Below are positions 16,566 through 25,768 of a DNA stretch of 43,481 nucleotides, piece by piece. The stretch comes from an uncultured Ignavibacteria bacterium (GTDB lineage: Bacteria > Bacteroidota > Ignavibacteria > Ch128b). Under the pieces are notes generated by a model. It saw only the letters and a list, made by a program, of their open reading frames with translations. It was not told the DNA's origin and did not search any database. Numbering within the stretch: position 1 is the first letter of the stretch; each line of letters opens with the position of its first letter. The stretch covers positions 1 to 43,481 of the forward strand of contig CALDZP010000049.1 in the NCBI GenBank assembly GCA_937944105.1, read 5' to 3'. The position numbers were made by a program, and so were the translations under genes.

Positions 16566-18149
16566 TTAAAACTCAGTTGTAATATCTCTTCCAGTTACTG
16601 GATCAAAAAATCTAAATTCATCAACACGCAAAGAGACATCAAGTTCAACATTCAAAAAAATACGATATTTGATTCTCCATCGGATATATCTTGGAATAAA
16701 ACCTTTTAATATTTCATTTTCAAGAAATGGATTTATTTTTAATGTAACCTTTGGTAATAATTTTCCAATCTTAAATCTTCTTAACCAATGCTCAATATCT
16801 TTCAACAAACTTTCTTTAGAAATTAAAACTCCTGTACCTCCACAGGTGGGACAAACATCACGACTCCTTTGAAATATACTTTTTCGTACCCTTTGTCTGG
16901 TAATTTGCACAAGCCCAAATTCTGTCATCGGAAGAATTGATACCTTTGCTCTATCTTTTCTGAATTCTTTCTTCAATTCATCAAAAACTTTTTTCTTATT
17001 TTTTTCTTCTTCCAGATCAATAAAATCAATTATTATGATACCACCAATATCTCTCAACCGTACCTGACGACAAATTTCTCTCGCTGCTTCAAGATCAATT
17101 TTAAGTGAGTTCAATTCTTGATTCATTGAAGCTGCATATTTACCAGTATTTACATCAATAACTGTCATCGCTTCAGTCTGATCAATTACAATATGACCAC
17201 CACTTGGAAGAGGTACTATTCTCGAGTTAGCAATTCTAAGTTGTGACTCAATACCAAATACATTAAAAATTGGTTCTTTACCTTTATAAAGTTCAATTCT
17301 ATCCTCCAATTCTGGATGAACTTGATGTAAATATTCTTTTAACTGTTTATAAATTTTCTTTGAATCTACTATAATCTTAGAAACATCGTAATTGAATAAA
17401 TCCCTAATTACACTCGAAGTAGTACTGGCATCCTTATACACAAGAGCAGGTGCTTTTTCACTTTTGATGGTTTGTTCAATTTCCTTCCAGGTGTTAAGTA
17501 GCCTGTTTAATTCCTCTTTTATTGTTTCTTCATCTTCATTTGCGGCAACAGTTCTTATAATTGCACCAAATCCTTCAGGTATAATTGAACGAACAATTCG
17601 TCTCAGTCTTCGTCTTTTACGCTGATCGTAAATTTTCTTTGAGACACCAATCTTATGATCAAAAGGAAGAAGTACCAAAAATCTTCCTGGTATCGTAATT
17701 CTTGTAGTTACTCTAAAACCTTTATTTCCGACAGGTTCTTTTGTAACCTGAACAAGTATTTCCTTCCCCTTTTCAATCTTTGGAATTGTTGGTGCTTGAA
17801 TGGTTCTTTGATATTGTTGCTTAATTTGAGAAGCGGATTTAGTAATAGTCTCTTCGTCATCTTCTTCATCCAGATCAACATCCGAATCTTCGTCACCTAA
17901 GAGAGCATCGAGACCTTCCATTTTAGGATCAATGTCGGAAAAATGCAAGAAAGCATCTTGTTTATGACCAACATCAATAAAAGCCGCTTTAATTCCAGGA
18001 ATTACCTTAGCTACACGACCAAGATAAATATCCCCTATAGATCTTTGAGAATCGGCTTGTTCGACAAAATACTCTGTTAACAAACCATCTTCCGTAATTG
18101 CAATTCGAGTTTCTTCGCCAATCGAATTGATAATAATTTCTTTGTTCAT
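16566..18149 (-). CDS. rng: Ribonuclease G
   Basis: The product is 527 residues, RNase G-like without the long RNase E tail. The S1 RNA-binding region (about 37-145) starts GDIYLGRVAKVIPGIKAAFIDVG. The catalytic DNase I-like region has IDVNTGKY with D332 and IIIIDFIDLE with D375, matching the metal-binding aspartates of RNase E. The zinc-link CPTCGG is at 433-438. RNase G/E endonucleases mature rRNA and start mRNA decay. An acidic stretch (86-100, DEDSDVDLDEEDDEE) followed by a polar linker enlarges the S1 region compared with E. coli RNase G. The ATG follows an A/T-rich leader without a good ribosome site. It lies downstream of pnp, co-directional but separated by 373 bases with a possible terminator. 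Confidence 0.93.
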   Translation of the reverse strand: MNKEIIINSIGEETRIAITEDGLLTEYFVEQADSQRSIGDIYLGRVAKVIPGIKAAFIDVGHKQDAFLHFSDIDPKMEGLDALLGDEDSDVDLDEEDDEETITKSASQIKQQYQRTIQAPTIPKIEKGKEILVQVTKEPVGNKGFRVTTRITIPGRFLVLLPFDHKIGVSKKIYDQRKRRRLRRIVRSIIPEGFGAIIRTVAANEDEETIKEELNRLLNTWKEIEQTIKSEKAPALVYKDASTTSSVIRDLFNYDVSKIIVDSKKIYKQLKEYLHQVHPELEDRIELYKGKEPIFNVFGIESQLRIANSRIVPLPSGGHIVIDQTEAMTVIDVNTGKYAASMNQELNSLKIDLEAAREICRQVRLRDIGGIIIIDFIDLEEEKNKKKVFDELKKEFRKDRAKVSILPMTEFGLVQITRQRVRKSIFQRSRDVCPTCGGTGVLISKESLLKDIEHWLRRFKIGKLLPKVTLKINPFLENEILKGFIPRYIRWRIKYRIFLNVELDVSLRVDEFRFFDPVTGRDITTEF

Positions 18150-18522
18150 AAAATAATAAAAACCCCTTGTTTATTATGTCTAAAAAACCCATAGTCTTAA
18201 TTTTTTTTATTTAATAATTCACATTAAAATTTCTGTTTATTTTTATAGCTTCTTTAATTTCAAAATTCTAAAAAAGTCCCAAACTTACGGGAAAAGAAAA
18301 ACACAATTTGATGAATAAAATTTTTTTTAATTGAAAAATCTTTAATGGATGGATGGCGATTTTTAATGATAACCTTTCTAGCAAATAAGAGAGAGGAAAA
18401 AATTTTAACTCTCTCTTAGATAAAAATTTACTTTCTTTTGACATTCTGATAATACCATATAAAACCTCAAACCTAAATTCACACAAAAAACAAAAAAGAT
18501 CCATAAACGAAATTTTACATTT
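18150..18522. other. Intergenic region between pnp and rng
   Basis: These 373 bases hold no convincing gene. The one open frame crossing it (18268-18504, minus) encodes a 78-residue sequence without recognisable features or ribosome site. The region contains the inverted repeat at 18386-18418 and is very A/T rich next to rng, where the rng promoter must lie if rng is not read through from pnp. I see no tRNA or known regulatory RNA. Confidence 0.6.
18386..18418 (-). terminator. Possible pnp operon terminator (10-bp inverted repeat)
   Basis: TAAGAGAGAG (18386-18395) and CTCTCTCTTA (18409-18418) are a perfect 10-bp inverted repeat with a 13-base loop. It lies about 105 bases after the pnp stop. 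The minus-strand tail is only TTTGC, so an intrinsic terminator is possible but weak; a 3' mRNA-stabilising hairpin is an alternative. Confidence 0.4.
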
Positions 18523-20652
18523 TTATTTCTTTGGTGATTCTTGTTTTTTCACATCAGGTGGCGGGATTAATATCTTACGACTAAAAACAAGCCTACCATT
18601 ATCTTCTATCTTTATAAGCTTAACATCAATTTTTTCACCAACCTTAAAGTAATCTTCTATTTTATTAACTTTCTTATGATCAATTTGAGAAATATGAAGT
18701 AATCCCTCAACACCTGGAGCAATTTCAACAAATGCACCAAAATCAACAATTCTTTTTACATTAGCTTTATAAACTTTGCCAATCTGAGGTGGTTCTGTAA
18801 GCAATCTAATTCTTGAAATTGCTTCTTCAATTCCATCCTCATTTGTCGATGCAATATTTACTGTTCCATCTTCATCAATGGCAATTTCAGTTTTTGTATC
18901 TCGTTGAATAGATTGAATAATTTTCCCACTTGGACCAATAACAGCACCAATTTTTTCAACTGGGATTTTCACTTGAACAAGATGAGGTGCATATTTAGAA
19001 ATTTGAGATCTTGGAGCCGAAAGCGTTTCATTCATTTTCGAAAGAATAAACATTCTTCCTTCTTTTGCCTGAGCAAGTGCTTCAGCCATTATTTCATAGG
19101 AAATTCCTTTAACCTTAATATCCATTTGAAATCCAGTTATTCCATCTTCAGTTCCTGCAACCTTGAAATCCATATCACCAAGATGATCCTCATCTCCTAA
19201 AATATCACTAAGAATTTTATAATTATTTTCTTCGAGAATTAAACCCATTGCAATTCCTGCAACAGGTTTTTTAAGTGGTACACCACCATCCATTAAAGCT
19301 AACGAACCTGCGCATACTGTTGCCATTGAAGAAGATCCATTCGATTCGAGTATATCAGAAACCACACGAATTGTATAAGGAAATTCTTCATCTTTTGGTA
19401 AAAGATTTTTTAATGAGCGTTCTGCTAAATTTCCATGTCCAATTTCTCTTCTTCCTGGACCAGTATATCTACCTACCTCACCGACACTGAATGCAGGGAA
19501 GTTATAATGAAGCATAAATTTTTTCGTAGTTTCCTCAGGCAATAAACCTTCTACAAGTTGTTCATCTAATTTAGTCCCCAGCGTTAAAGTTGTTAAGCTT
19601 TGAGTTTCACCTCTTGTAAATAAAGCTGAGCCATGTGTTCTGGGAAGCAAACCCACTTCACAATAAATAGGACGAATATCCCTTGGACCTCTACCATCAA
19701 GTCGAATATTTTCTTCAAGGATCATTTTTCTCATTAGTTCTCGTTCAAGGTCATGAATAGCAGCTTTAATAAGAAATTCTCGCTCTGGATATTTTTCTTT
19801 TAATGCTTCAATTGTTTCAAGGTTGATTTGTTTAAGACTGTTGCGTCTAATTTCTTTTGTTGAAGGAGTATGGATTACTTGATTGATTTTATCATAACAA
19901 AGCTCACGAACTGTTTTAATTATCTCTTCTTCTTCAGGATAAGTCACAACTGTCTTTTTAGCTTTACCGATTTCCTCGACCAATTCTTTTTGTAATGATA
20001 CAAGTTGTTTTATATGTTCATGTCCAAATTTGATAGCTTCAAGCATCGTCTCTTCAGAGACTTCTCTTGCTTCTCCTTCAACCATTAAAATTGAATCTTC
20101 TGTTCCAGCAACAACAATTTCAAGTCGAGCATCTTCAATTTCTTTATAAGTTGGATTAACGATAAATTGATCGCCCAATAAACAGACTCTAACTTCACCA
20201 ATAGGGCCTTCAAAAGGAATATCGGAGATTGCAAGAGCAGCAGAGGCACCAACTGCTCCGATTACATCTGGATCGTGTTCCTGATCTGATGAATATACCT
20301 GAACGATCACTTGAGTTTCATTCATGTAACCTTTAGGGAATAAGGGCCTGATTGGTCGATCAATTAATCTTGCGGAAAGAATCTCTTTCTCTGTTGGTTT
20401 ACCTTCTCTTTTTATGAATCCACCAGGGATTTTACCAACAGCTGAATATTTTTCTCTATATTCAACTGAAAGTGGCAGAAAATCCTGACCTACTACTGCT
20501 TCGTCGGCGGCAACTGCAACGGCTAAAACTTTTGTATCACCAAAGCTTGCCATTACAGCTCCATTTGCCTGACGAGCAAATCTACCTGCTTCGAGTGAAA
20601 AAGTCTTTCCGTTAAGTTCCATTTCTTTTAATATTATCATATTTGTAACCAT
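18523..20652 (-). CDS. pnp: Polyribonucleotide nucleotidyltransferase (PNPase)
   Basis: At 709 residues this is full length: two RNase PH domains (about 8-145 and 315-545, the second with FTRGETQSL, PGRREIGHGNL and SNGSSSMATVCAG), a KH domain (VGAVIGPSGKIIQSI, about 560-620) and an S1 domain (VDFGAFVEIAPGVEGLLHIS, about 630-695). It degrades RNA 3' to 5' using phosphate in the cytosol. The ATG at 20650-20652 begins one base after the rpsO stop; a second ATG four codons on (MIILKEMELNGK) is also possible and gives the more usual N-terminus. It is the last gene of the rimP-to-pnp operon. Confidence 0.97.
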   Translation of the reverse strand: MVTNMIILKEMELNGKTFSLEAGRFARQANGAVMASFGDTKVLAVAVAADEAVVGQDFLPLSVEYREKYSAVGKIPGGFIKREGKPTEKEILSARLIDRPIRPLFPKGYMNETQVIVQVYSSDQEHDPDVIGAVGASAALAISDIPFEGPIGEVRVCLLGDQFIVNPTYKEIEDARLEIVVAGTEDSILMVEGEAREVSEETMLEAIKFGHEHIKQLVSLQKELVEEIGKAKKTVVTYPEEEEIIKTVRELCYDKINQVIHTPSTKEIRRNSLKQINLETIEALKEKYPEREFLIKAAIHDLERELMRKMILEENIRLDGRGPRDIRPIYCEVGLLPRTHGSALFTRGETQSLTTLTLGTKLDEQLVEGLLPEETTKKFMLHYNFPAFSVGEVGRYTGPGRREIGHGNLAERSLKNLLPKDEEFPYTIRVVSDILESNGSSSMATVCAGSLALMDGGVPLKKPVAGIAMGLILEENNYKILSDILGDEDHLGDMDFKVAGTEDGITGFQMDIKVKGISYEIMAEALAQAKEGRMFILSKMNETLSAPRSQISKYAPHLVQVKIPVEKIGAVIGPSGKIIQSIQRDTKTEIAIDEDGTVNIASTNEDGIEEAISRIRLLTEPPQIGKVYKANVKRIVDFGAFVEIAPGVEGLLHISQIDHKKVNKIEDYFKVGEKIDVKLIKIEDNGRLVFSRKILIPPPDVKKQESPKK

Positions 20653-20653
20653 T

Positions 20654-20920
20654 TTACTTTCTTAAATTTAATTCTTCGACTATCTTTCGATATCGTTCAA
20701 TGTCTTTATTCATTAAATATCTAAGAAGTCTTCTTCGTTTACCGACCATTTTAATTAGTCCCATACGAGAATGGTTGTCTTTTTTGTGTTCGTCAAAATG
20801 TTTGGTTAATTCATTAATTCTTGCTGTAAGAATTGCAATCTGTACTTCAGGGGTGCCAGTATTTTTCTCACTGCCACCATACTTCATAATAATTTCTTTT
20901 TTCTGTTCTTTTGTTAACAT
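20654..20920 (-). CDS. rpsO: 30S ribosomal protein S15
   Basis: The 88-residue product has the S15 signature: [35 protein letters not shown] and the C-terminal [10 protein letters not shown]15 binds the central domain of 16S rRNA early in 30S assembly. A strong AAAGGAG ribosome site lies nine bases before the ATG. It is followed immediately by pnp, the order conserved in most bacteria. A hairpin in the leader (20945-20966) may be an autoregulatory site. Confidence 0.98.
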   Translation of the reverse strand: MLTKEQKKEIIMKYGGSEKNTGTPEVQIAILTARINELTKHFDEHKKDNHSRMGLIKMVGKRRRLLRYLMNKDIERYRKIVEELNLRK

Positions 20921-20944
20921 ATGATTTACTCCTTTCTTTTATGT

Positions 20945-20966
20945 AATACCAGACTTAACCAGTATT
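20945..20966 (-). promoter_or_regulatory. Candidate S15 autoregulatory hairpin in the rpsO leader
   Basis: On the minus strand AATACTGG-TTAAGT-CTGGTATT can form an 8-bp stem with a 6-base loop, closed by a G-C pair next to G.U and U.G pairs. The same sequence on the plus strand pairs worse because the wobbles become C.A mismatches, which suggests an RNA element. S15 is known to recognise a G.U/G-C motif in 16S rRNA and in several unrelated rpsO leaders. The hairpin ends about 24 bases before the rpsO ATG. Confidence 0.4.
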
Positions 20967-20986
20967 AATTTTTAATTATGTTTTTT

Positions 20987-21931
20987 TTACTTTAATACAC
21001 TTAAAGAATCTAATCTCTTAAAACATTCCTGTTTGTCTTTTTGTAATTGTGTTTTCAATTCTTCCACAGATTCAAATTTTTTCTCATCCCTCAACCTATC
21101 AATAAATCTAACAGTAATAGGTTGATTATAAATATCCCCATTAAAATAAAAAATATGTACTTCCATTATTAAATCTGTCGTATTATTAAATGTGGGTCTG
21201 TAACCTATATTCATCATTCCATAAAAATTTTTTTCAGCAACATCAACTTCAACAAAATAAACACCTCTTGGAGGAATTAATTTATCTTTGTTTTTAATTT
21301 CAATATTTGCAGTTGGAAATCCAATCAATGCTCCCCTTTGTGTACCTTTAATAACTTTACCGCAAATTTCATATCTTTTTCCAAGCATTTTATTGGCTAA
21401 ATCTATATTTCCATTCATCAAAGCTTTTCTTATTCTGGTGCTACTAATTTTTTGATTATCCATCACTAAAGGTTCTACTTTTATCACATTAAAGTTTAGA
21501 GTATTGCCCAGAGAAATTAAAATTTCAGGATTTCCTTCTCTTCCCTTTCCAAAATGATGATCCGAGCCAACTACTATTGTATGAACTCCAATCCTATTAA
21601 CAAGGTAATCATCAACGAATGTTTTGAAATCAACTTGAGAAAATTCCTTAGTAAAATTTATCACAAAGACATTTTGAACTGATAAGTATTTTAAATATTT
21701 GAGCTTTTCTTCCAATGTTGTAATGATTTTAATTGAATTATTTCCAGAAAGAACGATTTGTGGATGTGGTTCAAATGTTATAACCAGATTTCGGCAATTA
21801 TTTTCTATTGATTGATAAATCAACTCATTAATTATTTTTTGATGACCAAGATGAACACCATCAAAAGTACCAACAGTTAGAACAGTATTCTTATCTTTTG
21901 TAATTTCATCTATGCTATAAAATACATTCAT
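20987..21931 (-). CDS. ribF: Bifunctional riboflavin kinase / FAD synthetase
   Basis: The 314-residue product has both modules. The N-terminal FAD synthetase has GTFDGVHLGHQKI (about 22-34, HxGH-like), VVGSDHHFGKGREGN and the ISSTRIRKAL loop. The C-terminal riboflavin kinase has GKVIKGTQRGALIGFPTANI, PRGVYFVEV and MNIGYRPTF. It converts riboflavin to FMN and then to FAD in the cytosol. It starts five bases after the truB stop. This insertion of ribF between truB and rpsO is common in bacteria outside the enterics. Confidence 0.96.
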   Translation of the reverse strand: MNVFYSIDEITKDKNTVLTVGTFDGVHLGHQKIINELIYQSIENNCRNLVITFEPHPQIVLSGNNSIKIITTLEEKLKYLKYLSVQNVFVINFTKEFSQVDFKTFVDDYLVNRIGVHTIVVGSDHHFGKGREGNPEILISLGNTLNFNVIKVEPLVMDNQKISSTRIRKALMNGNIDLANKMLGKRYEICGKVIKGTQRGALIGFPTANIEIKNKDKLIPPRGVYFVEVDVAEKNFYGMMNIGYRPTFNNTTDLIMEVHIFYFNGDIYNQPITVRFIDRLRDEKKFESVEELKTQLQKDKQECFKRLDSLSVLK

Positions 21932-21936
21932 CTTTA

Positions 21937-22647
21937 TTATTTTCTCTGTATTAGATTTTTTAATTGTTCAATTTCCAATGCATCTTCCAGAGTGAAATTA
22001 CCTATTTTCGTTCTTTCTAATTGATACAGGAAAGCTCCACAACCAAGTTTTTGTCCAAGTTCATGAGCTATCGAACGAATATAAGTTCCCTTTGAACACA
22101 CAATTCTAAATTCTGCAAGTGGAGGATTATAATTTAGAATTTCAAACTCATAAATATGAACTTTTCTTTGTTTTAAATTTACACTTTTACCTTTCCTTGC
22201 AAGTTCATATGCTCTTTTACCATTAATCCAGATAGCTGAATACATTGGTGGAATTTGTTCAATTTCACCTATAAAATCCTTTGAAACTTCTCTAATTAAA
22301 TCAAGACTTAAATGCGAAATGTCTTTTTCTTCTGATGCATCATCTATTGACTCTAAATCCATTGTTGGCGTTGTTTTCCCGAAAAAAACTTTTCCTCGAT
22401 ATTCTTTAATCTGATTTTGGAATTCTTCAATAGATTTTGTGAGATTCCCCGTGCAAAGAATTAATAAACCAGTAGCTTTTGGATCAAGTGTTCCCGCATG
22501 ACCAACTTTCTTTGCTTTAATTAAACTTCTAACCCTGTCAACAACTTTAAAAGAGCTCCAGTTGATTGGTTTATTTATTAAAATTACAGCACCTTGATTA
22601 AAATCTATATCACTTAAATCAATTGTTTTGTTTGTTATCATCTTCAT
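21937..22647 (-). CDS. truB: tRNA pseudouridine(55) synthase
   Basis: The 236-residue product contains INKPINWSSFKVVDRVR and KKVGHAGTLDPKATGLL, with D55 as the catalytic aspartate. GTYIRSIAHELGQKLGCGA near the end is also typical. It makes pseudouridine 55 in the T-loop of tRNAs. No large C-terminal PUA domain is present. The ATG at 22647 overlaps the 3' end of rbfA by 29 bases; a second in-frame ATG at 22641 is equally likely, and neither has a strong ribosome site, suggesting translational coupling to rbfA. Confidence 0.96.
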   Translation of the reverse strand: MKMITNKTIDLSDIDFNQGAVILINKPINWSSFKVVDRVRSLIKAKKVGHAGTLDPKATGLLILCTGNLTKSIEEFQNQIKEYRGKVFFGKTTPTMDLESIDDASEEKDISHLSLDLIREVSKDFIGEIEQIPPMYSAIWINGKRAYELARKGKSVNLKQRKVHIYEFEILNYNPPLAEFRIVCSKGTYIRSIAHELGQKLGCGAFLYQLERTKIGNFTLEDALEIEQLKNLIQRK

Positions 22648-22975
22648 GAATCTTTTTAATCAATCTATTGATATTATCAACATAATCAAGTGTATCATCA
22701 TAAAAAAAAGAAAGTTCGGGTATTCGTCTGATTTTTATTCTCTCAGCGAGTTTAGAACGGAAATGTCCTTTGGCATGGTTTAGTTTTTCAAGAGTAATCT
22801 TCCTTTTATCCTGATCAAAAATAGAGATATAAATTTTTGCATTTTGCAAATCACCAGAAACTTTGACAGAAGTAATAGTAACAAATCCTAATGCTGGGTC
22901 ATTTGTTTCACGTAATAAAATCATGCTTAATTCTTTTTTAATCAACTCAGCAACTTTTTCAATTCTTACCGACAT
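22619..22975 (-). CDS. rbfA: Ribosome-binding factor A
   Basis: The 118-residue product has the RbfA KH-like fold. The start is VRIEKVAELIKKELSMIL. Family features are DPALGFVTITSVKVSGDLQNAKIYISI and RIKIRRIPELSFFYDDT. RbfA helps late 30S maturation at the 5' end of 16S rRNA. The gene overlaps infB by 17 bases upstream and truB by about 29 bases downstream. Confidence 0.95.
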   Translation of the reverse strand: MSVRIEKVAELIKKELSMILLRETNDPALGFVTITSVKVSGDLQNAKIYISIFDQDKRKITLEKLNHAKGHFRSKLAERIKIRRIPELSFFYDDTLDYVDNINRLIKKIHEDDNKQNN

Positions 22976-25751
22976 TTTCCAATGTTCTTTGCTTTTCTAC
23001 AACTTTAAAGGCTTCAATTATGTCACCAACTTTAATATCATTAAAGTTGGCAATTTTAATACCACATTCTTTATGTGCGTCAACTTCTTTTACATCATCT
23101 TTAAATCGTTTCAAGCTTTCAATATCGCCAGTAAAGATTACAATTCCTTCACGAACTATTCTCACTTTATTATTTCTTTGAATTTTACCGTCCTTAACAT
23201 AACATCCAGCGATTGTACCAAATTTAGATATTCTAAATACTTCTCTCACCTCAACAGTACCAGTAATTTCTTCTGAAATTTCTGGTGCGAGAAGACCAAG
23301 GATAGCATTCTTGATATCGTTAATTGCGTCATAAATTATATTATAAAGTCGAATTTCAATTTTCTCTTTTTCTGCAAGTTTACGTGCTTCAAGATTAGGA
23401 CGAACATGAAAACCTAAAATAATTGCATCTGAAGCCATTGCAAGGTTAACATCAGTTACTGTTATAGCTCCCACTCCTCTATGAATAATATTTATTTTAA
23501 CTTCTTCATTTGATAGTTTCAATAAAGCATCTGATAGTGCTTCTACAGAGCCATCTACATCCCCTTTAACAATTAAGTTTAATTCTTTTACTTCTCCAAG
23601 CTTTGCGCTTTTCGCAATATCTTCAAGAGTAATGTGTTTAACACTTCTTAATTCCTGTTCTCGTTTGATTTGCATTCGTTTTGTAGCGATATCTTTAGCT
23701 ATTTTTTCTGATTCAACACAAATAAACTCATCACCGGGCTGAGGCTCCTTATCAAAACCAAGAATCTGAACAGGAGTTGAAGGTGGAGCTTCAGAGATAC
23801 GATTCATTCTCTCATCGTACATTGCCCTAACTCTACCATAAGCAACACCCGCAACAAATGGATCGTTTACTTTCAAAGTTCCTTTTAATACCAGAACATT
23901 TCCAACAATTCCTTTACCTCTATCTTTTTCAAAATCAAGAACATAACCACGTGCTTTTCTATCGGGATTTGCTTTAAGATCAAGAAGTTCTGCTTCAATC
24001 AAAATTTTTTCCAAAAGAACATCAACCCCCTGACCGGTTTTTGCTGAAATTTCAACCGACTGATATTTACCACCGTATTCTTCCACCAATACATTTTTAT
24101 CTGCAAGTTGTTGACGAATTCTTTCTGGATTTGCGGTGGGTTTATCAATTTTATTAATTGCTACAATGATTGGAACACCTGCCGCTTGTGCGTGATTGAT
24201 AGCTTCAACTGTTTGAGGCATAACCGAATCATCTGCTGCAACAACAAGCACAACTATATCAGTAACTTTTGCGCCACGTGCACGCATCGCTGTAAATGCT
24301 TCGTGACCTGGAGTATCAATAAAGGTTATTTGTTTTCCATTTGGTAATTCAACTTTATAAGCGCCAAGGTGTTGTGTAATTCCGCCAGCTTCACCGGCAA
24401 CAACCTGTGTGTTTCTAATGTAATCAAGTAATGAAGTTTTACCATGGTCAACATGTCCCATAATTGTCACAATAGGTGGTCTAGGTTTAAGTGTTTCAGG
24501 CAAATCTTGCTCATCATCAATAACAGTAATAGCCTCGTCCATAAATTCTACTGTAAAACCGAAATCATCGGCTATTAACTGAATCGTATCTTTATCCAGT
24601 CTTTGATTAATTGAGGCAACAATTCCATAAGATGTTAGTAATTTTTTAATAACCTCTGAAACAGAAACATTCATAAAATTTGCTAATTCTCCTACCGTTA
24701 CAAATTCAGTAACTCTCAATACTGTCTTTTCTTTCTCTAAAATTTCTTCCTGTTTTTTTAATTCCTCAAGTCGCTCTTTTTTCTTTTTCTTTCTGAGTGC
24801 AGCCCTTACTGAAAGCCCTGAATCGTCCATTGCTTCCAATGTTTTACGAATGCTCGTTTCAATTTCCTTTTCATCTATAATTTTTATTTTGCTCTTTTTG
24901 GCTTTCTTTGCTATCGTTGACTCTTCTTCAACTATCTGTTTTTTCTTTAAAACTTCTCTTAATTGTTTCTTCTTTGGTTTTTTCTTCTTTTTCTTTTTAT
25001 TTTTTGTCTCATCTTCCTCTTCTGTAGTCTTAACAACCTCTACAGGTTCTTCTACAATTTCTTCAGCTTTTTCTTTGCCTATATCTATTTTACCAAGTAC
25101 TTTTGGACCTTTGAATTGACCTTTGATTTCATCTAAAGAGGTATGTGCCTTCTCAGTTTTTGTTACTAATTCAGTTGATTTTTCCTCGACTAATTCTTCT
25201 GTTATTACAGGTTCTTTTAGTGGTTGAGTTTCTTTATCCGGTTCACCACTTTCGGAAATTGTTTCTCCTGATTCTTTTACCTCCTCTAAGGTTGGTTCAA
25301 CTCTTTCTGTGATTATCGGTGTCTCAAGAATTGTTTGACCCGATGTTGTGATTAATTCTTCTTGAGGAGTTTCAATTTTTCCTTTCGATATATCAAATTC
25401 TTCGATTACCTCTTTGGTTGTACTAACTTCCTCCGAAACTTTTTCTATTTTTTTGTCACTTCTTATGGAGAAAGAATCAGTTTTTTTATCTTTAGATTTT
25501 GTGGTTTTTTCGTCTTTTTTAGATCCTCTTAATTCAGCTAACTTTTTATCTTTTGTCTGAGCTGATTGCCATTCTTTCTTAAATTTTTCTAAAACTTTAT
25601 TATATGCGTCTTCATCGATTTTTGAAGCATGAGATTTTACTTCAAGGCCAAGTTCTTTTTTCAAAAATTCAATAACTCTTTCAACCGAAACATTTACTTC
25701 TTTAGCTACTTTAAAGACTTGATATGTTTTTTTGTTTTCTTTTTCAGACAT
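22959..25751 (-). CDS. infB: Translation initiation factor IF-2
   Basis: The product is 930 residues. Residues 1-60 look like the small IF2 N-terminal helix-turn fold (VFKVAKEVNVSVERVIEFLKK). Residues about 60-340 form a low-complexity, Lys/Glu-rich linker including a run of seven lysines near 252-258. A second IF2_N-like segment lies at about 345-400. The GTPase has GHVDHGKT (432-439), DTPGHEAF and NKID, followed by the C-terminal initiator-tRNA-binding domains. It delivers fMet-tRNA to the 30S subunit. Long charged linkers of this kind are usual in IF2. It begins 17 bases after nusA. Confidence 0.97.
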   Translation of the reverse strand: MSEKENKKTYQVFKVAKEVNVSVERVIEFLKKELGLEVKSHASKIDEDAYNKVLEKFKKEWQSAQTKDKKLAELRGSKKDEKTTKSKDKKTDSFSIRSDKKIEKVSEEVSTTKEVIEEFDISKGKIETPQEELITTSGQTILETPIITERVEPTLEEVKESGETISESGEPDKETQPLKEPVITEELVEEKSTELVTKTEKAHTSLDEIKGQFKGPKVLGKIDIGKEKAEEIVEEPVEVVKTTEEEDETKNKKKKKKKPKKKQLREVLKKKQIVEEESTIAKKAKKSKIKIIDEKEIETSIRKTLEAMDDSGLSVRAALRKKKKKERLEELKKQEEILEKEKTVLRVTEFVTVGELANFMNVSVSEVIKKLLTSYGIVASINQRLDKDTIQLIADDFGFTVEFMDEAITVIDDEQDLPETLKPRPPIVTIMGHVDHGKTSLLDYIRNTQVVAGEAGGITQHLGAYKVELPNGKQITFIDTPGHEAFTAMRARGAKVTDIVVLVVAADDSVMPQTVEAINHAQAAGVPIIVAINKIDKPTANPERIRQQLADKNVLVEEYGGKYQSVEISAKTGQGVDVLLEKILIEAELLDLKANPDRKARGYVLDFEKDRGKGIVGNVLVLKGTLKVNDPFVAGVAYGRVRAMYDERMNRISEAPPSTPVQILGFDKEPQPGDEFICVESEKIAKDIATKRMQIKREQELRSVKHITLEDIAKSAKLGEVKELNLIVKGDVDGSVEALSDALLKLSNEEVKINIIHRGVGAITVTDVNLAMASDAIILGFHVRPNLEARKLAEKEKIEIRLYNIIYDAINDIKNAILGLLAPEISEEITGTVEVREVFRISKFGTIAGCYVKDGKIQRNNKVRIVREGIVIFTGDIESLKRFKDDVKEVDAHKECGIKIANFNDIKVGDIIEAFKVVEKQRTLENVGKN

Positions 25752-25768
25752 AAATTTCCTGATAAATT

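Noticed and set aside
18433-18470. TTGACA promoter-like sequence on the plus strand between pnp and rng
   Set aside because: No plus-strand gene or RNA follows it; probably a chance match in A/T-rich DNA.
18268-18504. Minus-strand 78-residue frame between pnp and rng
   Set aside because: No ribosome site, no recognisable features, and it contains the inverted repeat at 18386-18418.
24850-25119. Long plus-strand frames opposite infB, nusA and sprA
   Set aside because: Phe/Ser-rich translations are antisense shadows of Lys/Glu-rich coding sequence.
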